From contig NC_054572.1 of assembly GCF_017654505.1 (NCBI RefSeq), positions 1 through 64,000 of the forward strand: a stretch of 64,000 bases of DNA, in the 5' to 3' direction. Of this stretch, positions 11,964 to 24,489 are shown in pieces (the stretch's first letter is position 1; each line of letters begins with the position of its first letter). Made by a program: the position numbers and the translations under genes. The stretch comes from Polyodon spathula (taxonomy: Eukaryota; Chordata; Actinopteri; Acipenseriformes; Polyodontidae). The notes beneath the pieces are model-generated. The model was given only the letters and a program-made list of their open reading frames with translations. It was not told where the DNA came from and did no database searches.

Positions 11964-14030
11964 AGGATCAGCATGTATTTGTTTAACCCGGAGTCATCAC
12001 AACCCATTCAGGATTTGTTTGTGTTTTTTTTTACATTTTTAACATTTGCCTGTAACCCTGGCCTCTTGTTACAGTCGTTGAAAGATATACATGTATCCCT
12101 ATGAAGAAAGTTCCGATATTTACCCATAGAAAAAAAAAACATGTATTCTACACAGTAGAGTTAGTGAAAACCACACACCTGCTGATCACGAACTTATTCA
12201 AAGGTAAGAACGCTTCATTGTGTCCATTTTTCCAAATGCTGGCAAGTGTGCAGCAGGTGTATCAAGTAGCCACCTGTTTGCATCAGTGTAGTTCCTCTAC
12301 ATGTTTAATTAGGCCAGGACTGTTGGAAAATGAACAAGGGCTTGTTTTCAGTGGTGCAGTGCCACACCGCATGCACACACCTCAGCAACCTGCAACCGCT
12401 CTGTATCTTTGCTTTGCTTCTGGTGGCGCTGGTTCGATCACTGTTACATACAGGAATATACAGGATGGTGATCAAAACTTACACCCGAGGGCCAGCGTGT
12501 TCACAGCCATGGTGGATGCAGCTGATCAAGACAAACTACCGCATAGTCTTGTATTACTTACAATCGCTCGTTTTCGGTAGCTGCTTTACGAATCTGCAGA
12601 ATGTGCGGTCTGTTTGCAGAGCCTGGAATCGTAGGTTTGAGGAACACTGTGATCCACCGCATGCACGCTTTATGTGAGGGTTGTTTTCAGGTGACTCTCT
12701 TCCACCACAGGAATGCTGACACGCAGGTTCCGTGACACCTGCACGGATTACTTACTGGTGCCAAGTCCATCTCCGCTGTGACGTCACACCACCCCCTGCC
12801 ATTGGCACATGGGTTAACAGACTGCGGTATTCACTGTGTAAGCACGTTACTATCAGCACAAGGGATGTGCTAAAAACCTGCTTAAAGATTCCTTCCGAAA
12901 TGTGTATATATACATTTCTTACCCATTCTTTAATAGGTCATTTCATGACAAATGAAGTGAGGAAAATACAGATATTATTAATGTATTTACGAAATATTAA
13001 AAGTCAATGTGTATTGCCTTTCAGTTCAGGGCGGTGAGCGTCGGGTGTAGTGGCCACAAGAGGCCGCTAGAGGGTGCAAGAGAAACGGTGTATAAACATA
13101 GTGTTGAAATAATAGTAACAGAGTTACTAGGTAGAGGTTAGGTTTAGGGTCTATATTTAGAGATTAAGTTTAGGGGTGTAAATCGCATATGATGTGGTGC
13201 GGACTGAAGTTGCGCATAGACAAATAAATGGTGGTGTTAGTAACTGTAAATGGGGTCAGGTGAATGAAGGAGTAACATGGCGGTACAGCTGAATTGTATT
13301 TCTATATTTTTGTAAATAACTTTAGAATGTTTTCATTATAATAAAGGTCAAGGATGAGAAATTTGGTAGAATGTTGTGTTTTTGAGTGTGTGAGTTAAGT
13401 GTTAAGCTCTTTTGCACCCTCTAGCGGCTTCGAGTGGCTACTGCAGTAATGTTTTCTACCCCACCGTACTTTATGTATATATTGCCAGGGCAAATGCTCG
13501 TACCCCACTGAGTACACATTACATTACATTACAAATAACAAGCCTAAACCCCTTCAGTCACTGTGTGCACAATTGCATAATGTTAAGATTCCTGTCTATG
13601 TATCTACTTCATAATGCTTTTTTTTTTTTCAAAGTTACGGCAGAGCAACTTCTAGAACTCCACAGAGTTCACTCAGTTTTAAATTTGCTAAAAATGAAAT
13701 GGAAAATTCGTGACCGAAGAGAATATAAAACGTTGCAGATGCCCGGGTGGCTCACCTGGTAATAAAAGGGTCAGGTGGTGTGCAGGGTGAATGTTTAAAA
13801 TAAACATCAATGTAGATATAGAATTGATTCTTTTCAAGATACTTTTTTACTCGTCGAGGAAGGATCCCGCGTATTCAATTACACTAACCATATAAACTGT
13901 ACTGCGAGTAAAATAATTAAAAAATAAAGTTTTCCCCACATTAATAATTACAGCACTTCAGTTAGGAACCACAAAACCTCTACCAGTTACACCCCGGTTC
14001 TTTATTTTTAGACACCGCGCTTCCTGAGGA
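11964..14030. other. Intergenic, IL-17R-like gene to TOMM6
   Basis: No credible coding frame. It must include the receptor 3'UTR at the left and the TOMM6 promoter at the right. The only clear structure is the ~400-bp inverted-repeat element at 13045-13446. Confidence 0.5.
13045..13446. mobile_element. ~400-bp element with ~35-bp terminal inverted repeats (MITE-like)
   Basis: The left terminus, gtgtagtggccacaagaggc followed by cgctagagggtgcaagag, matches the reverse complement of the right terminus at about 13405-13446 with few mismatches. There is no coding capacity inside. A clear target duplication is not visible, so the superfamily is unassigned. Confidence 0.6.
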
Positions 14031-14034
14031 AGGG

Positions 14035-14139
14035 AGTGAAGTTGTGTTGCGATCTTCCGGTGCTGTTGGTTTTCTTTTTTGGGAGTCCTTTGCTAGAGAT
14101 TTGGGTTTCTTTAGATATTGCAGGATAACTGCAGAAGCT
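14035..14139 (+). promoter_or_regulatory. Probable TOMM6 5'UTR/proximal promoter with ETS-like site
   Basis: The 100 bp before the TOMM6 start contain cttccgg at about 14053-14059, an ETS/GABP-type core common in promoters of nuclear genes for mitochondrial proteins. This is motif matching only. The transcription start is not determined. Confidence 0.25.
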
Positions 14140-14918
14140 ATGGGACCAACTGAAAAGAAGCCGGCCAGACCAGCAGGGATCGCCGGGTGGATCGGAGCCG
14201 CGTACCGCTTTGCTACCGACAGGAACGACTTCAGAAGGTAGAGCTGAGCTTTCATAGAAGAAAGAGGAAATATTTAGATTAGTCTTAAAATAAAGCTGAT
14301 GTCTAGTGTCAGTACACGTGGTGTGTAATTCGAGGGGTGTGTGTGGCTTTGTAATATAAATTGCCAGCAGCAAACCCAGCCCGTCATACTGCCCATTCAG
14401 AACAGCAGGGGATATGCCTGCTTTAGCTGAATGTATGGTTCTATGAAGTGCAGGAGTCGGGTTATATATTAACAGCAACCTCAATCACGAAATACAAGCT
14501 CATGATCACAACTGTATGGTGGTCACGTTACGGCTATCACGTTTACATAGTGATAGTTTAAAACGAGCCACTGTGTCCATGCTCGCATTAATAATGTGTT
14601 GTCGTTGGCTGTATGTGACGATGCCCTCCAGAGCGAGTCACGGATCAGCTCTGCGTCTGCACTCGCTACTTCAGATTGAGGGTTCGTTTCACAGACCCTG
14701 TTTAGCAGTAATCGTGGACCACATTTTACATTGGGTAGTGTTGGTATTCCAAGATTAGTGCAAACCGGGCTCTGTGAAACCAGATGGATGTTAAACGCCC
14801 CGGCTGTTCTTTCCTTCCTTCTAGAAACGTGTTGATTAATTTGGGCCTGTTTGCTGCTGGCGTTTGGGTTGCCAAGAATTTGTCCGACTTCGATCTGACG
14901 GCACCGCAACCGATCTGA
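14140..14918 (+). CDS. tomm6: TOMM6, mitochondrial import receptor small subunit
   Basis: Small tail-anchored subunit of the mitochondrial outer-membrane TOM translocase. It stabilises the TOM40 core complex. Two coding exons, 14140-14237 and 14825-14918, join in phase 2 to a 63-residue protein. After a short basic N-terminus (MGPTEKKPARPAG) comes the family signature WIGAAYRFATDRNDFRR, then the hydrophobic segment NVLINLGLFAAGVWVAKNL and the conserved end DFDLTAPQPI. The length is slightly below the mammalian protein. The start is the only in-frame ATG. USP49 lies convergently downstream, as in tetrapods, which supports orthology. A possible AATAAA at 15730-15735 would give a roughly 0.8-kb 3'UTR; this is not certain. 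Confidence 0.95.
14684..14782. repeat. Short MITE with 'gtttcacagaccc' inverted termini
   Basis: cgtttcacagaccctg at the left and gggctctgtgaaaccag at the right are inverted repeats about 100 bp apart. It lies within the TOMM6 intron. Similar sequences are at 47042-47126 and 50973-51060. Confidence 0.5.
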
Positions 14919-14960
14919 TAACCAGTCAGGACGATTGATTAAGGTGGGTATGAAGGATAG

Positions 14961-14963
<3 letters not shown>

Positions 14964-15019
<56 letters not shown>

Positions 15020-15036
15020 CACACACACACACACAT
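14964..15036. repeat. (TA)n followed by (AC)n microsatellite
   Basis: About 53 bp of ta units followed by acacac units, just after the TOMM6 stop codon. Confidence 0.9.
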
Positions 15037-15039
15037 GCT

Positions 15040-18000
15040 GTACCATAACTCCTAAATGATGTCATTCTTATTGTGCAGTTTATAAAAATACAAAATCTTT
15101 CTTTAAAAGCGAGGCATTGAACCATAAACTGAGTAAAACAAGTTGTAATTTGGACGGATTGCAAGTGTGACCATTGGCAATAGTTAATTGAACTTGTCGA
15201 GGGCTTGTATTTATTTTAAAGAGTTCTGAACTGGATTTACTTGCATTTACTGAGAAAGCACTCCAGCAAAGTGAATTGAGAATATGGTCAAATGTTTTCT
15301 AAATGTGCTTTACAATTGCACACACCAATAACTCGCCTAAAGCATGGGTATAAGGTTGCAGAGCAACTAACCCAAGGCAAGTTGAAAGGTTATGGGAGTA
15401 AATGCTAAATCAACATCCATTGGTGTATAATAACAATATCCTTTTCTACAATTAAACACACATTTCTTATTTACAGCTTTCTGCTTGTGACGAGACTGGG
15501 AATCCTCTGAGAGATGTGCTGCCTGGACTGAAGGGGTGTGTCCTATCATACTGAGGAGATGGACAATTAATGAGATTTAAGACATTCAGAATACTAGCAT
15601 TGTTTTCTTTATGTAAATGTTGTGGCTGCTGCATGCATTGTTTACCATCAATTCTGTCTTTACATAGTTTTTAATAGATTCCCATATTGATCAGCTAGAC
15701 CATTGGAAATGACCATAGACACATGGCAAAATAAAATCTCCATTGCTTCACTGTGAGCTCTTGTACATCATGCAACTGGATGTGGTTCACTGTGTTAGAA
15801 AGGGTGTTTCTCACTCCAGTCAGTCAGGGGCTCAGGCTTTATACTTGCAATTGGCACAGTCCAGTGCGTGTCAGAGTGAATCTCTTGAGCAGGATCGTGC
15901 AAACACAAGCGAAGGCAGATTGTCAGGGCTGGGGGTGCAGCAGCACGGGAGGAAGGCTGCATGTCTGGGTTCAGTGTGTGTGTTTCTTGAAGTTTACTGA
16001 CATGAGAAATGAAACAGCACAGGAGATTCTGATAATACAGTTTTACTCAGACATCCACCTCAGTTGTTTTTCCTTTTTTTTTTATTTCGGGGTGACAAAG
16101 GGGGAACAAAAAAAATCACTGACTTGATAACAGAAGGCCTGAGAAACAAGTTTAAAAAAATACCAGAATTTAAGAAAAAAAAGTAAAAAAAAAAAAACTT
16201 GTTTTGTGTTTTTGTACAAATTTCCTCAATATCACAAAGGCTTCCCAGACATGTAGAACATATTGAGAGTTGTTTTTGCTGGTAAAGGTCAGTCTGTATC
16301 CACATACAGATATGAAATCAATGAAACATGAATCATTATTCAAAAAGCATTCGTACAATACACACATTCTGATCCGCCACTTGCACCTAGTAGCAGAAAA
16401 CATGTTTAAACAGAATTGGTCCATTTGTAACGCCTTGAGTCCTCCAGAGGAGGGCAGTACTGAAACAGGAGTAATAAAAAGGCACCAAGTATAAGCTCTC
16501 CCACCTGCCTTTCTGTACATCCCCTCAGCGACAAGACAGAATATTAGTGTCTGATAAGAGTGCTTTGGTCCTCATGATGACTCACACTCCCCACACCACA
16601 GATACAATGTTACAAACAAAAGCACCTTTATATGAAATACAGGCAACAGCTCCTTCAATTAACTGACAAAAAGTCCACCACCCCCACATGCTATAAAAAC
16701 AAAAATAACCAGATCTGTTAAGATGTGTATCAAATCTCTCATTCTTTTTAGAACTATGCAAGGCTTGGTTTGATTGTAAGGTTTCATCCAGTTAGAATTG
16801 TTAAATGGATAAGGAGCTGGGAGCATTAGGTTTCCCATTGTCTAAACTCCTTACAAAACAAACAGCCTCCCCAAAAAACAAGTAACACATTGAGCAGTGT
16901 TTGTTTTGCTCCTGTGTGCAGCTGTAAGAAGTTACTGGGTCTAGATCACTAAAAACAATTCTATGCTCAAAACGGCAACACATGACAACTAGCAGCTGAG
17001 CTCAAACGAATATGCATGCTGTTGAAAGAGGGAATAGGCTAGGATTTACATCAACAAGCTGGAAGTGAGTCTGTGCTTGATTGCATGTACCCAATAATGA
17101 GATGTGCAAAGGAGTATAAAGAAATACCCTTCTGCATTCAAATGGAAGAGAAAACATTTAAGCAGCAGCCTGCCGTTACCACCAATACAACACCTTTACT
17201 GGGGGGTACTGCACTGTTATTGCAGTAATAGCAAACTGCAAGCAGTCAAACAGAAGTACACAAAGTAGCCCCCAGGGACATGTCATAAATCCAAGACTAT
17301 TCAAGCAAGCAAGGACACAGAAGCCTAAACCAGGCAGTGCTTGAAATGCTGGTGTGTTTTTTTTTGTTGTTGTTTGTTTTTTGCCTTGAGGTTAAAAGCA
17401 CTTAATACATGCTGCAGGTGTCAATATGGCTGCTATTCCAGGCCCTGATTGGTTGTACCTCTATGGTATTGCAGTTCTTCTCTCTAAAGCTTTTCCTACG
17501 CTGGTGTGCTTTCCTTCTGTACCTACACCAGGACCGAGCCAGGTATGTGAAATCTTCATGAAAATGGGCAAGACACAGCCAGTGCTCCAGTAAAGCACAA
17601 TATTCTAGCATTTTAACTAAAGCTCTCTGGCTACTTTCACTCTCTGGCTGGGAATAAGTTGCAATTATGGTGCTGGTATCCTTGAAGCAGCTTTTAAGTA
17701 GGAAGAAATCAAAACAAATTAACTGCAAATCAAACCCACAGCTTAAGATGCTTTGTAAACGTAAAACTCTGCAATGACACTGCAGTGCCATGAATACAGT
17801 TTAATCTCAGCGCAAGCAGCATGATTCTTAATTTGTTGATCATTTCTTAATCTGCTTTATTCTAACCGAAAATGAAGAGCTCAGTAAAGTCAATACAGTA
17901 AAGTTAACTCAGTAGTGTTGATCTGATAGCCAGCAAACTCAGTATAGTAAAGAGCTCAGTATTGAGGATCTGAGAGCCAGCAAATTCAATGCAGTACTGT

Positions 18001-18598
18001 GAAGTCAGGACCAGCAATCAAACAGCTAGCATACTCAATACAGTATAGCATAACACAGCATAGGGAACAGAGTACTGCAGATCTGGGAGCCAGCACATTC
18101 AATAGTAAACCCTGTGGGTGAGATTTTGTTACTCATGCCAGAGTGATAAACCCCTCTGTATTCTACAGATATCACTGAACCCCCAAGAGAAATCGATAGA
18201 TGTGCAACAATGAATTTAAAAATACCTGATTCCTGCAGACTGGTGTTTTTTTTATTATGTGGATATTTCTGTCACTTGGCTGCAATGCCTTCTACCCCCT
18301 CATCTAAAACCACTATCCCCAAGCCGTATCAACTGGGGCACACCGCCTCCTCTAAGTAAGGCCACAGTTTATACCAGTGGCCCACTCTCCCTACCAATTC
18401 CCTCGGCTCAAATCGGTGGGCCACGTTGTCAGTGTGCCTCGGGCTCCGGTTGTTTTTAGTGGTTAAGCAGTGAAATTCAGTTGCACAAGGAGCTTGATTT
18501 AAGACAGCATGGCAGGCTGTTCCTAGGTGCATGTTGGAAACAGTCCTGGGGTCGGCGTGTTTTGCGACAGCCCTGAGTCTGGGAGTGTGGATCTGGGT
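15040..18598. other. Convergent intergenic region TOMM6-USP49, no gene recognised
   Basis: It presumably holds both 3'UTRs. Minus-strand AATAAA (tttatt) candidates occur near 17858 and 18250 for USP49, the latter about 350 bp past its stop. No convincing coding frame or RNA gene was seen. Confidence 0.45.
17880..18105. repeat. Degenerate tandem repeat, ~60-70 bp period
   Basis: Phrases such as gatctgagagccagcaaatt, gatctgatagccagcaaact and gatctgggagccagcacatt recur with intervening cagtatagtaaag-type sequence, about three to four diverged units. It may belong to the USP49 3'UTR. Confidence 0.5.
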
Positions 18599-21500
18599 TC
18601 AAGCCACGCTGGTCTGCTGCACTGATCGCTGAGTATAGAAGAGGATATAGGCCTGGGTGTTGCACACTTCCTCCACACTACACACGTTCATCTTGGAGTC
18701 ATTACAGTGAACCCAGAAACCTAAAAACACACCAAACAAAAAACAAGGGTTTATTCATTGGATGAGTGATGCTTAAAATGCAAAGTGCGACATACAGAAA
18801 GGTACTGATGAACTCCACTAAATTCATGTCAAGGGTTAATATTTATTTAATTTATTCCCTTCATAGGGAGAACCACCGCTATAACCCATTGTACACACTA
18901 CAGTGGGCTGCTCTATGAAAATGTAACGTTTGTGAAAGTGGGGAAGTCATATGTTAAGACCGTTGGGAAGACTTGATCAAATCTCACCAAATAAGAGTAG
19001 GATGGAACAAAGACTTACGTTGCACAGCACTCCGATCCATTCCTGGTTTTACTAGGTGTTCAGTAAGACATGTGAGCTTGTTACCGATACACTGTGGATA
19101 ATCAAGCTCCTATTAAAACCTGGACAGGGTGAATCTGCTATGCAATAGGAGTCTCATTTCCATCCCTGCTCTTGCCCTTGTTTTCCTCGAAGTGCACTCT
19201 GCAGCAGCACTGCTTCACTCACCCCCCTCAGTGTTGTAGCAGTACGAGGTGTAGTGTCCTGAGCCGAACCCCTTGCCGTGGTGCATGACGACGGCAGACA
19301 GGTCGTAGGTAAAGCTCTCTCTGTGGATCGAGGACAGAGAGTCCCTGCAGCAGTAAGACTCCATGTTCAAAACCTGGTCGAACGTCACATGCACGCCAAT
19401 CTTCTCTCTGTGATTGCGACCGGACCACCTGCAAACCAAACAGAGTCGACTCAGCACGCCGCTGGGAAGCAGAGCACCCCCCAGTGATGCTTGTGCTTCT
19501 ATTGAACACTGGCATCACCTGATTTGTGAGTTTGCAATGTCAGAAAACTCAGCCAGAAAGCCCCAGGGTTTAGAGAGTTATGACTCAGAAAAGAAACCAG
19601 GAAGTCTTTTCTGGAAAGAGGCCTTTTTTGGAATCTGCTCCATTTTTGTAACTGATAACCCTGGTTTTGGAATATCCCCCAAGGTATGTATAACCTTGCA
19701 AATGTGATGCCTGATAAACTTAAAATGGCAAGACACTCCTTTAACAGACAAGATACCAAGTGATACAACAGCGTTCTATAAGGAACACTTCTCTTGTAGG
19801 GACAGGGTACAGGCAAGATACAAAAATACCCCATATTTTAAAACTGAAATATTTATCTACCATGGCAGTCTACTTTCACTGTTAAACAACGGCCGCCACA
19901 TTCACTGGGCATATACTCCAGTACTGCTTTTTGAGGTTAGAAATCTAGCAAACAGCAAATGTTGCCCAGTATCTATCATTCCCTTCGCCGAGCCCCACTG
20001 CTGAAGCTCCATCTCACTCACCTGAACCTCTTGAGGTGCAGCCGCAGGACCTGAGGTAGCCTGTAAATCAGTAACTGTTTGCACGCTTCCGTGAGTACCA
20101 AAGGCTTTGGGGACGACTTCCGCCTTTTACCTGTGCACAAAAGCAACAGCAACCACCATAAAATAAAAATAGGATTCCAGGAGCGCTATTATCAGGGCTT
20201 GCAGGATCTTGTATTTAAATCAACAATACACCATGAGAATCGGGCTCTTCTCTAGTTGAGTACCGGCTTCCTCGACTGCAAGCAGGACATCAAGGACCAT
20301 CTTAGAATGGGAAAAGAATGCAGCACTGTGACCAACACAGAACGGATTTTCACAAAGTACTACGACAGTGACCACCCACTTCACAAGGATGTGGCATCAG
20401 AGACAGCAATGACTGTTGACTGCACCGTATTAAGATTGCAGAATAATAAACAAATCTCCCAGTACTGATTAACTCAAGACACTCTGATGCATAACGCAAC
20501 AGGCTTAGACTCAATGCAAATCGGAGAGACAATGCTGGCGATTACAATGTACATCACACAGAACCGACTATCACAACGATGCATATATAGACAGAGATGG
20601 TACTGACTGTTGCACTGGTCGCAGGCATAGATCCTCCCCTCCAGAGCTTCGGTCTCTGTGAACTTTGCCAGCATCTCCGTGAGCGTGCAGTCGCTGTGAT
20701 AGGCAGTGGCTGCGGCCCCCTTCTTCACACAGTGATAGCGCTCTGGAAACTCCAGGGACAGATCCCAGAACGGCTCCACTGTGTTCGACTTGTAGTTACA
20801 GGTCAAGCAGGTCACCTGGAAAAACAGCGCAGACATCATAATGAGAACCAAGAGGCGGAGAGTCACCATCAGACTCGCACACATCGACGCCCAGCCATAT
20901 TCCCAAAGCATTACTGCTCCCTTAAAGGTGCTGCTTTCTCAATGTGAAAATCCATTAAGGCAGTTGCTGCACTCAAGTCATCATTAACACTAAAGGGTTA
21001 TTTCTGAATACGGCTAACAGACAGACTGTCAAACTGACTTGCACTCAAACACACGGATAGACATAGGGCTTCTGTTGCATAGAAGTTTGATCCAGGTTTT
21101 GGCAATCAGGTGTGCAATCAAGCTCACAGTAACACCTAGAAAAACTCGGGACCCTATTTTGAAACAAGAACAAAAGGCAAAGAGGAATAAGACAGTACAA
21201 AACGTATGCAAGAAACAACTTAGTTGAAGGAAGGAGCCGCTTAATTATTATTGTTATTACTTTGTTTCTTGCCAATGTAATTCTACTTGCATTTTAAAAA
21301 TACAAAAAACAAAATAGGGCACTCAATCTGCTTACTTATCTACTAAAATAAACTTCATAAATTCAAATTTCTAAATGAAGCCCAACTGTGCATCTAATAG
21401 TTGTGGTTGTAGCTTCCCTACCTGGCTGAGCAGCTGCCCATGGAATATGGTGTTGACGACCTTCAGCACTTGCTTGGTGAGCTTCCTCTGGGAGAAGGGG

Positions 21501-22804
21501 ATGACGATCTTGCGCTTGGTCCCCTCCGACTCCAGCTCCTGCTGCACCTTGTCCAGCAGCTCGCAGAGGAACTCCTGCGCGTCCTGCTGGTCATAGCCTC
21601 GGAAAGCCGGGATCAGGTTCCATACGGAGTGCAGCATGGCGAAGGGGGAGACCAGGGCCCAGCGCCCTGACCACATCACCCTGAACAGCGTGTGCAGCTC
21701 ATGGCACAGAGACATCTGCCGGGACGACCGCGGCTCTTTGGGCTGCACCAGTTCGGCCGCGTTCAGGCTCGGGGGCAGGCTCTGCTTGCTGCCGGACAGC
21801 CCCCCCAGCTTGTCATTGCGGCCCGGCCCACCGTTCGAGTGGGGGGTCCCATTCATGACCCTGGACTTGTTAACCCCAGAGTTTTTGGCCAGCAGTTCTT
21901 CGGTTTCACAGAGGTCCAGCGTGAGGAAGCACTCCCGGAACTTCTGCAGGTGGCTCAGCACTTGCAGGATAGAGTTCATGTAGCAGGTGTTTCCCAGGTT
22001 CCTCAACCCTGTCACCCCTGGGGTCACCTTCCGCCTAGACGAGGGATAGCATCTCCGCCGCTTTCGAGCGCCGCCCAGCGACCTCCGAGTGAGCACGGGC
22101 GTCCGCTCGGGGGGCTCCCGAAACTTCCTGGGGATGATAGCGTGCTCTCTGGGCGCCTGCGTCAGCAGCCTGGCACTTTTCCTAGGAGGGGAGCTGGCCA
22201 GCTCTTCCAGCAACCGCTGCTTCACCTCCATCCTCCGCAGCCTCAATTCCTCCTTCCTCTTCTCCAGCTCCTGCTTCCTCCGCTCCTCCTCCAGCCGCTG
22301 CTGGCCCCGGGAGCTCTTCCCGAACCAGGCTTTCAGGGACTTGCTGAGCAGGGCTTGGCGCCGGTGCCACAGAGCCGTCTGCATGGCGGGCTGCCTGCCA
22401 GACTCGCCGTGGGATTGGGAGCTGGGGCTCTCCCCGGAGGCCAGGGAGCGCAGGCTGCGGCGGCTGGGCTTGGAGGGGTCTCCCTCGGGGCCGCGCACCA
22501 CAGTGCTCAGGGCCCCCCTCAGCAGCTTCAGGTCCCCCTCAGGGTTGTCGTTGAGCACGTAGTCATCGCACAGGTAGCAGAAGACATCGCGCTCGTGGAC
22601 CTCCATTGCGAGCGGGTGCCGCGACTCCTGGAAGTGTTTCAGGGCATGCTCCTCCATATAGTGCCCACAGGCCACGTGCGAGCACTTGAGGCAGGCCCAC
22701 ACTGACTCCGTGGTTTGGCAGTCCACGCAGCGCCACTTCTGGGGGTTCAGGATGGAGTGGTCCTGGGCCAGGCGCAGCCTGCCCACATGTTTGCATCGAT
22801 CCAT
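18599..22804 (-). CDS. usp49: USP49, ubiquitin carboxyl-terminal hydrolase
   Basis: Cysteine-protease deubiquitinase. The mammalian enzyme acts on histone H2B and other targets. Coding exons in transcription order: 22804-21422, 20815-20608, 20130-20022, 19428-19223, 18720-18599. Frames join exactly to 675 aa, near the mammalian length. The N-terminal zinc-finger UBP domain shows [32 protein letters not shown] and CYLCDDYV. A charged Glu/Arg-rich linker follows. The Cys box is [18 protein letters not shown] near residue 270, and [16 protein letters not shown] is recognisable. The His box [18 protein letters not shown] is in exon 4. The last exon ends with [10 protein letters not shown]. All catalytic residues are present. 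USP44 is the close paralogue; adjacency to TOMM6 favours USP49. A noncoding 5' exon probably joins at an acceptor near 22845. Confidence 0.95.
18998..19170. repeat. Palindromic ~175-bp dispersed repeat, copy B
   Basis: Same family as 10794-10968: gagcttgttaccgatacact, aatcaagctcctattaaaac and a right end aggagtctcatttccatccc. The left end (gatggaacaaagacttac) is more diverged. It lies in the last USP49 intron. Confidence 0.6.
21056..21170. repeat. Palindromic dispersed repeat, copy C (partial)
   Basis: Contains gcttctgttgcatagaagtt, tgatccaggttttggcaatc and aatcaagctcacagtaacac, matching the left and middle parts of copies A and B. It lies in the first coding intron of USP49. Confidence 0.45.
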
Positions 22805-23863
22805 CGCTCAGCAATGCATGCGCTTGATCAGGACTGCGACCTCCCTGCAGCGCGAGAACTCATCCTGGAGAAGGGAGGCAAAGACAGGTCAGCACACACA
22901 TCACGTCACCGCACCCTGCTTCATTAGAAACCTACACTTGCACTAGTTCTGGATTTTACGTTTATTTTTTTTAATAAACTGACTGAACTAAAAAAAATTA
23001 AATACTGAGAAACACAAAAAAAACCCAGTGAATTAGTGAAGGGCCCTTGTACAGGAAAATATAGCACCTAACAGCGAATTAACCAAATCAGTGAAATATA
23101 AAATCTGATAAATATTGAGGGAGCACTATAGGCCAGGCATGTTTAAATCAGGCTCATAGTAAAACACAGGAACAGAGCTCACTGCTGTTCATTGGGAGTC
23201 GTGATTCCCACGGCACACAGCGCTGGGCAGTACTTACTGTGACACTGACCCGGTACTCACTGACGCCGGGGACTGAACCGTCACCATCTCAGCCAGCAGG
23301 GTGGCTCACAACACGCTGCTCAACAGGCTGAGACGCATCTTCACCTTGCAAAAGTAAACCAGCACTGAAAAAGTCAAAGAGAGAACAGCTGTGAGTGTAG
23401 GGGAGAGGCAATACAAAGAAAGGGGCCAGGGAGACAGCAACTACACCTAGGCAGCTGAGCCACAGTCTACTACAGGCAAACTTTAAATCCTAGGATCTCT
23501 TTAAACAACCACAAAGGCAGCGTTTGGGGGGGGGGGGGGGGGGGGAGGATTAAAAAAAGAAAAAAGCACAAATACAGATAAAAAAAAAAAAAAAAAAAAC
23601 GACAAAACTTCCACATAAATTAAACTTCTGAGAACCAACACACACTTATGTAATCGGAGTTCATTTTTATACTTCTGCACAAAGAGAAATTAGACAGATG
23701 TAAAACAAAATACCTCATTATTACCAGGAAGTTTTGTATCAGTATAACTTATGATGGAGTGTTTCGAGTGATTTTTTATAGTTTGTATTTTCTTTCTATT
23801 GAATACATGTGTGCTCAAAGCACAGAGCTTGCACAATCCTTGCAAGTCATGCTCTTATGTGGC
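22805..23863. other. USP49 upstream region to assembly gap
   Basis: Holds at most a noncoding first exon of USP49. A G-run (about 23526-23545) and an A-run (about 23579-23599) are present. No gene is recognised. Confidence 0.4.
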
Positions 23864-24363
23864 NNNNNNNNNNNNNNNNNNNNNNNNNNNNNNNNNNNNN
23901 NNNNNNNNNNNNNNNNNNNNNNNNNNNNNNNNNNNNNNNNNNNNNNNNNNNNNNNNNNNNNNNNNNNNNNNNNNNNNNNNNNNNNNNNNNNNNNNNNNNN
24001 NNNNNNNNNNNNNNNNNNNNNNNNNNNNNNNNNNNNNNNNNNNNNNNNNNNNNNNNNNNNNNNNNNNNNNNNNNNNNNNNNNNNNNNNNNNNNNNNNNNN
24101 NNNNNNNNNNNNNNNNNNNNNNNNNNNNNNNNNNNNNNNNNNNNNNNNNNNNNNNNNNNNNNNNNNNNNNNNNNNNNNNNNNNNNNNNNNNNNNNNNNNN
24201 NNNNNNNNNNNNNNNNNNNNNNNNNNNNNNNNNNNNNNNNNNNNNNNNNNNNNNNNNNNNNNNNNNNNNNNNNNNNNNNNNNNNNNNNNNNNNNNNNNNN
24301 NNNNNNNNNNNNNNNNNNNNNNNNNNNNNNNNNNNNNNNNNNNNNNNNNNNNNNNNNNNNNNN
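23864..24363. other. Assembly gap, 500 N
   Basis: Exactly 500 N, a conventional placeholder length, so the true distance between the flanks is unknown. It falls between USP49 and the 3' end of the FCRL-like gene, next to an FCRL-type tail exon. Confidence 0.99.
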
Positions 24364-24387
24364 GTTTCAATGTACAGGATTTCTTAC

Positions 24388-24452
24388 CTTGGGGTTTCTT
24401 CTTTATTTGAAAGTAGAATAAAACTCGTCACTGTTAGCTTCTGTTGGGTCAC
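24388..24452 (-). other. Additional FCRL-type cytoplasmic tail exon
   Basis: An exon-like block with acceptor (tctttccag) and donor (gtaagaa) on the minus strand. In phase 1 it reads DPTEANSDEFYSTFK then TAA at 24405-24403. It parallels the tail exon at 25284-25366 (NPTVANSAAFHSMVSLK), so it is a paralogous duplicate. It could be an alternative last exon of the same gene or the 3' end of a neighbouring copy hidden by the gap. The stop codon overlaps an AATAAA hexamer. Confidence 0.5.
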
Positions 24453-24489
24453 CTGGAAAGACATGATCCAGATCAAATGAAGAATACAC

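Noticed and set aside
12101..12580. 159-codon open frame downstream of the IL-17R-like gene
   Set aside because: Composition and sequence resemble translated non-coding DNA; no family resemblance. A second overlapping frame of similar length exists.
18590..18612. tRNA B-box-like sequence (gggttcaagccacg) suggesting a SINE
   Set aside because: It spans the end of the last USP49 exon and its stop codon (TGA at 18601-18599, minus strand). The match is coincidental and no A box lies at the right distance.
21692..22705. 337-codon plus-strand open frame opposite USP49
   Set aside because: It is the antisense shadow of the GC-rich first coding exon of USP49 (proline/glutamine/leucine-rich).
23759..24480. 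Open frames of about 200 codons crossing 23864-24363
   Set aside because: They consist of unknown residues from the 500-N gap.
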